DNA of 51,495 nt from SZAS-103 sp038226665. GTDB lineage: Bacteria > Pseudomonadota > Gammaproteobacteria > Xanthomonadales > Xanthomonadaceae. Location of the stretch: the NCBI GenBank assembly GCA_038226665.1, contig JBBRQI010000021.1, forward strand, positions 1 through 51,495, in the 5' to 3' direction. This document shows positions 26,735-35,629 of the stretch, piece after piece; within the stretch, counting starts at the first letter, position 1; every line of letters begins with the position of its first letter. The notes under the pieces are model-generated. The model was given only the letters and a program-made list of their open reading frames with translations. It ran no database searches and had not been told where the DNA came from. Position numbers and translations under genes: made by a program.

Positions 26735-28537
26735 TCAGCACAACTGCAAAGTATCCAGAACCTGTGCGCCGTAGCGTTCGAGCTTGCCGACGCCAACGCC
26801 GCTGATGCGACCGAGCGATGGCAGATCGCACGGCGCATCGACGGCGATCGCGCGCAGGGTGGCGTCGTGGAAGATCACGTAGGCGGGCACGTTCTGCTCG
26901 CGTGCGAGGCGCGCGCGCAGCGAGCGCAAAGCGTCGAATCGCGGTATCGCGTGCGGTGGAAGATCTGTCGCGACAGTGCCAGTACGCGAGACGCGTGCGG
27001 TCTTCTCGCGCTTGCGTTCGATGTCGCGGCGCAGTTGTACTTTCTGTTCGCCGCGCAGCACCGGGCGACTGGCTTCGGTCAGGCGCAGCGCGCCGAAACC
27101 TTCGACATTGATCTCCAGAAATCCGGCCGCGACGAGCTGGCGGAACACGCCATTCCAGCGCTTCGCGTCGAGATCGGCACCGATGCCGTAGGTGCTCAGG
27201 CGCTGATGTCCGTGTTGGCGGATCTTTTCGGTATCGCCTCCGCGCAGCACCTCGATCACATGCGCCGCACCGAAACGCTGGCCGGTACGCGCCACGCACG
27301 ACATCGCCTTCTGCGCTTCGATCGTCGCATCCCAGCGCTCCGGCGGATCGAGGCAGTTGTCGCAATTGCCGCAGTCTCGCCCGTAAACCTCGCCGAATCC
27401 CGCGAGCAGCAAATGCCGCCGGCACACGGTGGATTCGCAGTAGCCCAGCAATGAGTCAAGCTTGCGACGTTCCAGCCGCTTGCGTTCTTCGCCCGATTCG
27501 GACTGCTCGATCATCTGCTTGAGCATCACCAGGTCGCCGAGCCCGTAGGCCAGCCACGCATCTGCGGGTTCGCCATCGCGGCCCGCGCGACCGGTTTCCT
27601 GGTAGTAGCCTTCCAGCGATTTCGGCAGATCCATGTGCGCAACGAAACGCACGTCGGGCTTGTCGATTCCCATGCCGAACGCGATCGTTGCGACGATCAC
27701 CACGCCGTCCTCGCGCAGGAAACGCCGCTGGTTCGCGCTTCGCGTTTCCGCATTCAGGCCCGCGTGATATGGCAAGGCGGTGACACCATTCGCAACGAGG
27801 AACGCAGCGGTTTCCTCGACCTTCTTGCGCGACAGGCAATAAACGATGCCGGCCGCGTCGCGGTGCGCGGCGAGGAAGTCCAGAATCTGCTTGCGCGCAT
27901 TGTCCTTCTGCACCACGCGATAGCGGATGTTCGGACGGTCGAACGAGCTGATGAATTGCCGTGCGTCTTCCAGTTGCAGGCGCTCGACGATCTCGCGCCG
28001 CGTGGGTTCGTCGGCGGTCGCGGTCAGCGCGATGCGCGGCACGTCCGGCCAGCGTTCGTGCATCAGATTCAGTTCGCGGTATTCGCGCCGGAAATCGTGT
28101 CCCCATTGCGATACGCAATGCGCCTCGTCGATCGCGAACAAGGCGATGCGGCTGCGCTCGAGCAGCGACAGGAAGCTCGACATCAGCAAACGCTCGGGCG
28201 CGACGTAAAGCAGGTCGAGTTCGCCCGTGAGCAGTTTGCGTTCGACCGCGGACGCGGCGTCTACAGTCAGCGATGAATTCAGGAATGCCGCGCGCACGCC
28301 CAGCTGTTCCAGCGCCTCGACCTGATCCTGCATCAACGCGATCAGCGGCGAGACGACGATGCCGACGCCATCGCGCAGCAGGGCGGGGATCTGATAGCAC
28401 AGCGACTTGCCGCCGCCAGTCGGCATCAACACCAGCGCATCACCGCCTTCGACCAGATGCTTTACGATCGCTTCCTGCGGGCCGCGGAACGCGGGATAGC
28501 CGAAGATGCGTTGAAGAAGTTCGCGGGCAGGGGACAT
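26735..28537 (-). CDS. recQ: ATP-dependent DNA helicase RecQ
   Basis: 600 residues, the usual RecQ length. The helicase core carries AFRGPQEAIV (motif 0), MPTGGGKSLCYQ (Walker A), AIDEAHCVSQWGHDFR (DEAH plus the aromatic-rich loop) and YYQETGRAGRDG (motif VI). A zinc-binding RQC domain follows with four cysteines (YCES, VCRR, DCGNCDNC), then a winged helix and a C-terminal HRDC domain (RFDALRSLRARLAREQNVPA). It unwinds DNA 3' to 5' in recombination and fork repair. The ATG at 28537 gives the standard N-terminus; it has a weak ribosome binding site. It diverges from hrpA, with 45 bases between the starts. Confidence 0.96.
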   Translation of the reverse strand: MSPARELLQRIFGYPAFRGPQEAIVKHLVEGGDALVLMPTGGGKSLCYQIPALLRDGVGIVVSPLIALMQDQVEALEQLGVRAAFLNSSLTVDAASAVERKLLTGELDLLYVAPERLLMSSFLSLLERSRIALFAIDEAHCVSQWGHDFRREYRELNLMHERWPDVPRIALTATADEPTRREIVERLQLEDARQFISSFDRPNIRYRVVQKDNARKQILDFLAAHRDAAGIVYCLSRKKVEETAAFLVANGVTALPYHAGLNAETRSANQRRFLREDGVVIVATIAFGMGIDKPDVRFVAHMDLPKSLEGYYQETGRAGRDGEPADAWLAYGLGDLVMLKQMIEQSESGEERKRLERRKLDSLLGYCESTVCRRHLLLAGFGEVYGRDCGNCDNCLDPPERWDATIEAQKAMSCVARTGQRFGAAHVIEVLRGGDTEKIRQHGHQRLSTYGIGADLDAKRWNGVFRQLVAAGFLEINVEGFGALRLTEASRPVLRGEQKVQLRRDIERKREKTARVSRTGTVATDLPPHAIPRFDALRSLRARLAREQNVPAYVIFHDATLRAIAVDAPCDLPSLGRISGVGVGKLERYGAQVLDTLQLC

Positions 28538-28582
28538 GTGCGACAAGGTTAGCAAACGCTTCGAAGGATCGCGTCGGTTTCG

Positions 28583-31500
28583 ATGATGAAAGAGCCATTG
28601 ACCGCATCCACGAAAACGCTGATTGATCCCCTGCAAGGTTCGCAGACGCGCGATCGTGCGCGGCTGTTGCGGTTGCAGGCGGCAATGCGCAAGACGCCTG
28701 GCGATGAATCGGCGCGTTCCATCGCGAACAAGGCATTCGACGATGCGCTTGCGAAATCGCGCGCCATATCTGAGGTGCGCGCGGCTTCCGCACCGGCGCC
28801 GACCTTCGACGACAGCCTCCCGATCGCGCGCGAGGCGGAACAGATCGTCGAACTGATCCGCAAGCACCAGGTCGTGGTGATTGCTGGCGAAACCGGATCA
28901 GGCAAGACCACGCAGTTGCCGAAGCTCTGCCTCGCAGCCGGGCGTGGCGCGATGGGCATGATTGGTTGCACCCAGCCGCGCCGGATCGCGGCGCGCAGCG
29001 TGGCGCGACGCGTCGCTCAGGAGCTCGGTGTTCCGGTTGGCGGAGCGGTGGGTTTCCAGGTGCGCTTCAACGACCAGATCGGGCCGGCGACCCGGATCAA
29101 GTTCATGACCGACGGCATCCTGCTTGCCGAGATGCAATCCGACCGCTGGCTGTCGGCCTACGACACCCTGATCATCGACGAGGCGCATGAGCGCAGCCTC
29201 AACATCGATTTCCTGCTCGGGTATCTGCGCCAGTTGTTGACGAAGCGGCCAGACCTAAAGGTGATCGTCACATCGGCGACGATTGATACATCGCGTTTTG
29301 CCCAACACTTCCACGATGCGCCAGTGCTGGAAGTCGAAGGCCGCAGTTATCCGGTGGAAGTGCGTTATATGGAAATGGGGTCAGGTTCATTTTCCAGGCT
29401 TGGTAACGAGCAGCTCTCAGTTGCGCGTGTGGAAAATGAACCTGACCCCATTTCCAAGCGCGGCATCAACGAAGAAATCCTCGCGGCGCTGGAAGAGATC
29501 ACGCACGAAGATGCGCAAGGCGATGTATTGGTGTTCCTGCCCGGCGAGCGCGAGATCCGCGATCTGCACAACGCACTCGGCAAGCGCCGTTTTCCCCATA
29601 CCGAAGTGCTGCCCTTGTACGCACGCCTGTCGCCGCGCGACCAGGATCGCGTGTTCAATCCCGGCCCGGGCCGGCGCATCGTGCTGGCGACCAATGTCGC
29701 GGAGACGTCGCTGACAGTGCCGCGCATCCGCTACGTGATCGATCCCGGACTCGCGCGCGTCAAGCGCTACAGCCAGCGCATGAAGCTCGATCGCCTGCAC
29801 ATCGAAGCGATCGCGCAGGCCAGCGCGGATCAGCGCAAAGGTCGTTGTGGGCGCGTCGCCGCCGGTATCTGTTATCGACTGTATACCGAAGCGGATTTCG
29901 CGTCGCGGCCGCGCTACACCGATCCGGAAATCCTGCGCGCCTCGCTGGCCGGCGTGATCCTGCGCATGCTTGCGCTGGGTCTCGGCCGCGTGGAAGATTT
30001 TCCGTTCATCGATGCGCCCGACTCGCGCGCGATCGCCGATGGTTGGCAGCAGTTGTGGGAACTCGGCGCGGTCACTGCGCTTGACGACAATCGCGCTCGT
30101 ACGCTGACACCGATCGGACACACGCTCGCGCGGCTGCCGGTCGACGTCAAGCTGGGTCGCATCCTGATCGCCGCGCAGCAGCATCGATGCTTGCGCGAGG
30201 CGTACGCCATCGCATCTTTCCTGGCGATCCAGGATCCGCGCGAACGGCCTGCCGATGCGCGCGGCGCGGCCGACAGCGCGCACGCGACCTTCGCCGATCC
30301 GAAATCGGAATTTGTCGGCATCGTGAAACTCTGGGATGCGTACGCACAGGCGCACGAAGATCTGACCCAATCGAAATTGCGCGACTGGTGCGAGAAACAT
30401 TTTCTCGGCTTCCTGCGCATGCGCGAATGGCGCGAGCTGCATCGGCAGTTACTGGTGCTTGGAGAAGAGCTGAATTGGGCGATTGATCGCGTTGGCGAGC
30501 CACTGGCTCGCGCGATCGCGAGCGACCGGCCAAAAAAGGCCGGGCCGAGCGTTCCGAAGCAGGAGGACTTGCGCCATGGACGGCAGCTTGCACATACGCC
30601 GGAAGGATCGGCTTCAGCCGACTACGCCGCGCTGCATCGCGCCTTGCTCGCGGGCTTGCCCACGCAAATCGGAAACAAAGATGAAAAGCAGATCTACCAG
30701 GCACCGCGCCAGCGTCGATTCAAATTGTTTCCCGGTTCAACGCTCGCCAAGCTGCCGCCACCGTGGGTGCTGTCGGCGACGATGTTGGATACAGCTCAGG
30801 TATGGGGCATGACCAACGCGCGCATCGAGCCCGACTGGGCGATCCAGGAATTACCGCACCTGCTGGCGCGCAAGCACTTCGCCGCGCACTGGTCGCGCAA
30901 GCAGGGTCGGGTGATTGCGTCCGAACAGATCAGCCTGTTCGGTCTCGTGCTCGCGCCGAAGCGACCAGTGCACTACGGCAGCATCGCGCCGGTCGAATCG
31001 CGCGAGCTGTTCGTGCGACAAGGCCTGGTGATGGGCGAGGTCGATACGCGCTCCGTGTTTCTCGCGCGCAATCTCGCAACACTCGAAAAGGCGCGCGAGG
31101 AAGAAGCGAAATTGCGTCGCGCGGGACTCGTCGCCGATGAAGACTGGCAGGCACGCTGGTACCTGGATCGCCTGCCAAAGGATCTGTGCACGGCACAGGC
31201 GCTGGATGCATGGTTCGCGAAGCTGGCGCCCGAACAACGCCACGCGCTCGAATGGCCGCTCGCCGACTTGCTGCCGGGCGAAGGCAGCGAACAGGAGCGC
31301 TTCCCGAAATACCTCGCGCTCGGCGATGCGCGGCTCGCGCTGGCGTATCGCTTCGAGCCGGGCGCGCCGGAAGATGGCGTGACCCTCGCGGTGCCGATCC
31401 ACCTGCTCAACGCACTCGATGCGGCACGCCTGACCTGGCTGGTTCCTGGCCTGCACGAGGGCAAGGCGACCGCGTTGATCCGCAGCCTTCCGAAGGCGTT

Positions 31501-32719
31501 GCGTCGCAACTACGTGCCGGCACCGGACTTCGCGCGCGCGTTCGCCGAAGCGTGGCAGGGCGCGAGCGCCGACAGCATCGCCGGCGAACTCGCGCGTTTC
31601 CTGACGCGTGCAACCGGCGCAATGGTTGCCGTAACGGATTTCGACGAAGCCGCAGTCGAACCGCACCTGCGCATGAACCTGCGCGTGCAGGACGGCGATC
31701 GCATCCTCGCCGATTCGCGTGACCTCGATGCGTTGCGCAGGCAATTCGGAACGCGCGCGGAAGAGGCTTTCGCCGCGCACGCCGGCCGCGAGCTTGCAGC
31801 GGAAGGATTGCGCGAATTTCCGACGCGGCCGATTCCGGTCAGCGTGCCGGGCGAAGCCGGCGTGCCTGCGTTCCCCGCGCTCGTGGATTGCGGCGAGGGG
31901 GCCGCGTTGCGCGTGTTCGCAGATCGCGCGCAAGCGCTGTCCGAACATGTCGATGGCGTGCGTCGCCTGTTGCGGATCGCGCTCGCCGAGCGCATCAAGA
32001 CTGCGCGCAAGCAATTGCCTGTATCCGCGCAAACCGGCTTGCTGTATGCGGCGCTAGAGCAGTTTTCCAATGTCGCGGGCATCAAGTCGGCGGCGCAGGA
32101 ACGTTTGCGCGTCGATCTTGTCGAGGCCGCGCTCAACGCATTGCTTGCAGATGGACTCGACGACATCCGCGACCGCGTTGCGTTCGATAAACGCCTCGAC
32201 GCGTCCGGCAAGCAATTGTTCGGCGAAGCCATGCTCCGCCTGCAGCTTGCGGAAGCAATCCTTGGAGCCGTCACCGAACTCAAGCCCAAGCTCGACGCGC
32301 CGCTGCTTGGTTGGGCGAAGGGCAATCTCGACGACCTCCGCGCGCAGCTCGCGGCCCTGCTGCCGCCAGGATTCCTGCGCGATACGCCAGCCGATGCGCT
32401 TGCGCAATTTCCGCGCTACCTGAAGGCGATGCGCATGCGCGCCGAACGCGCGGTCAACGATCCGGTGCGCGACCAGGCGCGGATGCTGGAGATCCAGCCG
32501 TTCGTCGATGCAGTCGCGCAGGCGCGCGCGCGCGGGACCGCGCAGCGCCCGGACTGGCAGGCGCTGCGCTGGGATCTGGAAGAACTGCGCGTGTCGCTGT
32601 TTGCACAGGAACTCGGTGCAAAATCAGGTGTATCGGTCAAGCGGCTTGTCCGCCAGTTCGACGCATTGCACAAGGATGTGCAAGTGCCGCAAGCACAGGA
32701 TGCGCAGAAGCGGCCATAG
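28583..32719 (+). CDS. hrpA: ATP-dependent RNA helicase HrpA, with in-frame palindromic insert
   Basis: 1378 residues, a little longer than typical HrpA (about 1300). DEAH/RHA helicase: GETGSGKTTQ (102-111), TQPRRIAA, DEAH (199-202), SAT in TSATIDTS, QRKGRCGRVAAG (motif VI), then HA2, an OB-fold and the long HrpA-specific C-terminal region. E. coli HrpA acts in mRNA processing and rescues stalled ribosomes. Residues about 263-292 (MEMGSGSF...DPISK) are encoded by a perfect 27-bp inverted repeat element (29370-29456) exactly 29 codons long. The insert lies after YPVEVRY, where family members have a variable, acidic loop between the two RecA-like domains. That explains why the protein stays open and probably active. 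The start is ATG 28583 or 28586. Confidence 0.95.
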   Translation: MMKEPLTASTKTLIDPLQGSQTRDRARLLRLQAAMRKTPGDESARSIANKAFDDALAKSRAISEVRAASAPAPTFDDSLPIAREAEQIVELIRKHQVVVIAGETGSGKTTQLPKLCLAAGRGAMGMIGCTQPRRIAARSVARRVAQELGVPVGGAVGFQVRFNDQIGPATRIKFMTDGILLAEMQSDRWLSAYDTLIIDEAHERSLNIDFLLGYLRQLLTKRPDLKVIVTSATIDTSRFAQHFHDAPVLEVEGRSYPVEVRYMEMGSGSFSRLGNEQLSVARVENEPDPISKRGINEEILAALEEITHEDAQGDVLVFLPGEREIRDLHNALGKRRFPHTEVLPLYARLSPRDQDRVFNPGPGRRIVLATNVAETSLTVPRIRYVIDPGLARVKRYSQRMKLDRLHIEAIAQASADQRKGRCGRVAAGICYRLYTEADFASRPRYTDPEILRASLAGVILRMLALGLGRVEDFPFIDAPDSRAIADGWQQLWELGAVTALDDNRARTLTPIGHTLARLPVDVKLGRILIAAQQHRCLREAYAIASFLAIQDPRERPADARGAADSAHATFADPKSEFVGIVKLWDAYAQAHEDLTQSKLRDWCEKHFLGFLRMREWRELHRQLLVLGEELNWAIDRVGEPLARAIASDRPKKAGPSVPKQEDLRHGRQLAHTPEGSASADYAALHRALLAGLPTQIGNKDEKQIYQAPRQRRFKLFPGSTLAKLPPPWVLSATMLDTAQVWGMTNARIEPDWAIQELPHLLARKHFAAHWSRKQGRVIASEQISLFGLVLAPKRPVHYGSIAPVESRELFVRQGLVMGEVDTRSVFLARNLATLEKAREEEAKLRRAGLVADEDWQARWYLDRLPKDLCTAQALDAWFAKLAPEQRHALEWPLADLLPGEGSEQERFPKYLALGDARLALAYRFEPGAPEDGVTLAVPIHLLNALDAARLTWLVPGLHEGKATALIRSLPKALRRNYVPAPDFARAFAEAWQGASADSIAGELARFLTRATGAMVAVTDFDEAAVEPHLRMNLRVQDGDRILADSRDLDALRRQFGTRAEEAFAAHAGRELAAEGLREFPTRPIPVSVPGEAGVPAFPALVDCGEGAALRVFADRAQALSEHVDGVRRLLRIALAERIKTARKQLPVSAQTGLLYAALEQFSNVAGIKSAAQERLRVDLVEAALNALLADGLDDIRDRVAFDKRLDASGKQLFGEAMLRLQLAEAILGAVTELKPKLDAPLLGWAKGNLDDLRAQLAALLPPGFLRDTPADALAQFPRYLKAMRMRAERAVNDPVRDQARMLEIQPFVDAVAQARARGTAQRPDWQALRWDLEELRVSLFAQELGAKSGVSVKRLVRQFDALHKDVQVPQAQDAQKRP
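29370..29456 (+). repeat. 87-bp palindromic element inserted in frame in hrpA
   Basis: Perfect inverted arms of 27 bp, 29370-29396 and 29430-29456, share the core GTCAGGTTCATTTTCC and its complement and enclose a 33-base loop. The total of 87 bases is a multiple of three and contains no stop in the hrpA frame. The arms are much more AT-rich than the surrounding gene. It resembles the palindromic repeats (REP/RAYT-associated type) that are scattered in Xanthomonadales genomes. No second copy was noticed in this window. Confidence 0.85.
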
Positions 32720-32766
32720 CGCACCATGCCACGACAGCCCGGCCGATGCGGAAGGGCTCGCAGGAT

Positions 32767-33273
32767 TTACTTGATGCGTTCGACCTTCGCGGCCTTGTTG
32801 TAACCGGCGACGCGCAGGTTCCAAGAGTCGAACAGGCCCGGCGTGATGTGGATTTCTGGATTCGTAAGGCGAATTCCCTCCAGCGGGGAATCGGCCTGGA
32901 TCACCCGCCAGACCTGGCCGTTCTCGAGGGTGAATGTGGTTCCAAGCTGCCAGCCAGTGAACGCGCCGGGAACCCTGCTGTCGATCTCGCCGCGTTCGCC
33001 GCTGTAATTCTTCAAGCCCATCCGATCGGCCTCGGTCCGGTTTTCTTCACGGATGCCCTGTTCGCGCGCCTGCATCGCGTGCCTGTCGACTTCGTTGCGG
33101 ATGAATGCGTTGAGCCTTGCAAGTTCTTCCGGCGAGAGCTTGTCGAGGCCGGCGGCCTTGAAATCGGACGATGACATGCGTTCCTCGGCCGAGGAGAATT
33201 GCTGGGCGAAGACGAGCGGCGTCGCGAAAGCGAGGGCGGCGGCGAGCATGAGGATCGGTGAGCGGCAGCGCAT
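32767..33273 (-). CDS. Exported hypothetical protein, 168 aa
   Basis: Signal peptide MRCRSPILMLAAALAFATPL with cleavage near VFAQQ. The mature protein has a charged helical part (residues 25-80, PEELARLNAFIRNEVDRHAM) and a beta-rich C-terminal half (GWQLGTTFTLENGQVWRVIQ, then PEIHITPGLFDSWNLRVAGY, ending VERIK). No family recognised with confidence; secreted relatives with the phrase LENGQVWRV are common in Xanthomonadales. ATG 33273 has AGGAA seven bases upstream. It is convergent with hrpA and divergent from relA. Confidence 0.75.
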   Translation of the reverse strand: MRCRSPILMLAAALAFATPLVFAQQFSSAEERMSSSDFKAAGLDKLSPEELARLNAFIRNEVDRHAMQAREQGIREENRTEADRMGLKNYSGERGEIDSRVPGAFTGWQLGTTFTLENGQVWRVIQADSPLEGIRLTNPEIHITPGLFDSWNLRVAGYNKAAKVERIK

Positions 33274-33377
33274 GATGGGATTCCTGCGAAAGATGCTGGG
33301 CGGAAAATGTCCGTGGCTAGTGTAAACCGAATGTCGGGCACGTATAACTAGGCCTTCCTCGCCGCCATGTCTTTGTC

Positions 33378-35582
33378 GTGAACGCTGCCGCTGCCGACGA
33401 TCCGGATCCCGCCAGCGCCGCCGCGTCGCTGCAACGCTGGCTGCTCGCGCATGCGGGCACATCCGCGCGCGGTTTGCTGGTTGTGCTCGATGCCGCGACG
33501 TTGCCGGATCCGGATGCCGGGGAGGCGCGGTCGCTGCTCGCGTGCCTGAACCTGCTGGAGATGCTGCGTGCCGACGAGGAAGTCGTGCTCGCCGCGATCC
33601 TGCATGCGCTGCCGGCTTGGCAGTCGCGCCTCGCAGCGATGGAACCAGCTGCGCGTGCACGCGTGCAGGCGTTGCTCGATGGCCAGCAGGCTGCCGAACA
33701 AGTGTGGACACTGCACGCCGGCCGTGCCCAGCACGTCCGCGCCGAAGGCCTGCGCCGCTTGCTGCTCGCACTGGTGCGCGACCTGCGGGTGATCCTGATC
33801 CTGCTCGCACGCCAGCTCGTGCGGATGCGCGGTGCGGCGTCGCTGCCCGAAGCCGAACGCGTCGCACTTGCGCAACTCAGCGCCGACATCCATGCGCCGC
33901 TCGCAAACCGGCTTGGCATCTGGCAACTCAAATGGGAGTTGGAAGACCTCGCGTTCCGCTACCTGCAACCGGAGACTTACAAGCGCATCGCGCGCCTGCT
34001 TGATGAAAAGCGCGGCGACCGCGAACGCTTCATCGAGGATGTGAAGTCGCATATCCGCGCGTCGCTTGACGAAGCCGGAATCCGCGCCGATGTGGCCGGC
34101 CGGCCCAAGCACATCTTCAGCATCTGGAAGAAGATGCAGCGCAAGGACGTGCCGTTCGGGGAACTCTACGATGTGCGCGCCGTGCGCGTGCTCGTCGACG
34201 ACATTGCGACCTGCTATGCCGCGCTCGGTGTCGTGCACCAGCTGTGGTCGCCGGTGCCGGCCGAATTCGACGACTACATCGCGAATCCGAAGGGAAACCA
34301 GTACCGGTCGTTGCATACGGCCGTCATCGGCCCGGAAGGGCGCACGCTCGAAGTGCAAATCCGCACCCACGAGATGCATGCGCATTCCGAACTCGGCGTT
34401 GCCGCGCATTGGCGCTACAAAGAGGGTCAGAGCGGACCAGGCCAGGGCGGCGGATCGAACAGCGCCGGCGCAGGCTTCGATCGCAAGATCGCCTGGATGC
34501 GGCAGCTGCTAGATCGTGCCGAAGCCGATGGCGACGAGGACGCGCTGCTCGCCGGGTTGCGCGCCGACCTCATCGAAGATCGCATCTACCTGCTCACACC
34601 GAAAGGCGAAGTCGTCGATCTTCCGCGGGGCGGCACCGTGCTCGATTTCGCCTACCACGTGCACACCGAGGTCGGGCATCGTTGCCGCGGCGCGAAGGTC
34701 AATGGACGCATCGTACCGCTGAACTTCCAGCCGAACACCGGCGATCGCGTCGAGATCATGACCGCGAAGACCTCCGAGCCGCGCCGCGACTGGCTGCTGG
34801 CGAACAGCGGATTCCTCGCGAGCGCCCGTTCGCGCGACAAGGTGCGCGCGTGGTTCCACAAGCTCGATCGCGCGCGCAACCTGCAGGATGGACGCGAATT
34901 GCTGGAGAAGGAACTCAAGCGGCTCGCCTTGCATCAGTCCGATCTCGCGCCCGCGCTCACGAAATTCCACATGGCAAGCATCGATGAATTGCACGTCGCG
35001 GTCGCGCTCGGCGATGTCAGCCCGAGCCAGGTTGCGCGCGCTTTGCACGACCACGCGCAGGCGCAGTTGCGCAGCGAAAGCGAGCGTCTGTCGTTGGTTC
35101 GCCCGGAAGCGAGGCTGCGGCCGGCGCGGCCGAGCGATCGCTTCGTCGTCGAAGGCGTCGGCAACCTGCTGACGCAGATCGCACGTTGCTGCCAGCCGAT
35201 TGCCGGCGATGCGATCGTCGGCTATCTCACGCGTGCGCGCGGCGTGAGCATCCATCGCGAAGGTTGCGCGGCGTTGCAACGGTTGCTGGCGAAAAACCCC
35301 GAACGCCTGCTGCCGGTGGAATGGGGCGAGAGCGGCGGCGCAAGTTACAGCGTCGACGTGCAGGTGCGCGGATTCGATCGCAAGGGCCTGCTCAAGGATC
35401 TTGCGAACCTGATCGCCCAGCACGGCGTGCACGTGCTCGCGATCAACAGCCTCGCCGATGCCGCGAGCGGACTCGTGGAATTCACGTTCACGCTCAAGGT
35501 GCGTGATTTCGATCAGCTCGGCCAGTTGCTCGGCAGACTGAATGCGGTTCCAGGCGTGGACGATGCACGCAGGCTGGGCTGA
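33378..35582 (+). CDS. relA: GTP pyrophosphokinase RelA ((p)ppGpp synthetase I)
   Basis: 734 residues in RSH order: a degenerate hydrolase domain (1-200, no HDxxED motif), the synthetase domain (about 230-360), TGS (about 400-460), a zinc-finger-like helical region with CC (RCCQPIAGD) and a C-terminal ACT domain (from about 655). The synthetase has the G-loop region RPKHIFSIWKKMQRK and the acidic motif EFDD at 296-299, which marks monofunctional RelA rather than SpoT (RxKD). It makes the alarmone (p)ppGpp on starved ribosomes. The start is GTG 33378; a four-codon ATG frame (ATGTCTTTGTCGTGA, 33367-33381) overlaps it and might matter for translation. The next gene follows 47 bases downstream. 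Confidence 0.95.
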   Translation: MNAAAADDPDPASAAASLQRWLLAHAGTSARGLLVVLDAATLPDPDAGEARSLLACLNLLEMLRADEEVVLAAILHALPAWQSRLAAMEPAARARVQALLDGQQAAEQVWTLHAGRAQHVRAEGLRRLLLALVRDLRVILILLARQLVRMRGAASLPEAERVALAQLSADIHAPLANRLGIWQLKWELEDLAFRYLQPETYKRIARLLDEKRGDRERFIEDVKSHIRASLDEAGIRADVAGRPKHIFSIWKKMQRKDVPFGELYDVRAVRVLVDDIATCYAALGVVHQLWSPVPAEFDDYIANPKGNQYRSLHTAVIGPEGRTLEVQIRTHEMHAHSELGVAAHWRYKEGQSGPGQGGGSNSAGAGFDRKIAWMRQLLDRAEADGDEDALLAGLRADLIEDRIYLLTPKGEVVDLPRGGTVLDFAYHVHTEVGHRCRGAKVNGRIVPLNFQPNTGDRVEIMTAKTSEPRRDWLLANSGFLASARSRDKVRAWFHKLDRARNLQDGRELLEKELKRLALHQSDLAPALTKFHMASIDELHVAVALGDVSPSQVARALHDHAQAQLRSESERLSLVRPEARLRPARPSDRFVVEGVGNLLTQIARCCQPIAGDAIVGYLTRARGVSIHREGCAALQRLLAKNPERLLPVEWGESGGASYSVDVQVRGFDRKGLLKDLANLIAQHGVHVLAINSLADAASGLVEFTFTLKVRDFDQLGQLLGRLNAVPGVDDARRLG

Positions 35583-35629
35583 ACAACGCGCTGCTATCCT
35601 TGCCGCATGCAGTGCATGATTCGCAGGCC

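Noticed and set aside
29417..30442. Long open frame on the minus strand inside hrpA
   Set aside because: It is the antisense shadow of a GC-rich gene with strong third-position bias. The plus strand carries all helicase motifs.
33378..35582. Bifunctional SpoT instead of RelA
   Set aside because: The HD hydrolase motif is absent and the synthetase acidic motif is EFDD, both typical of monofunctional RelA.
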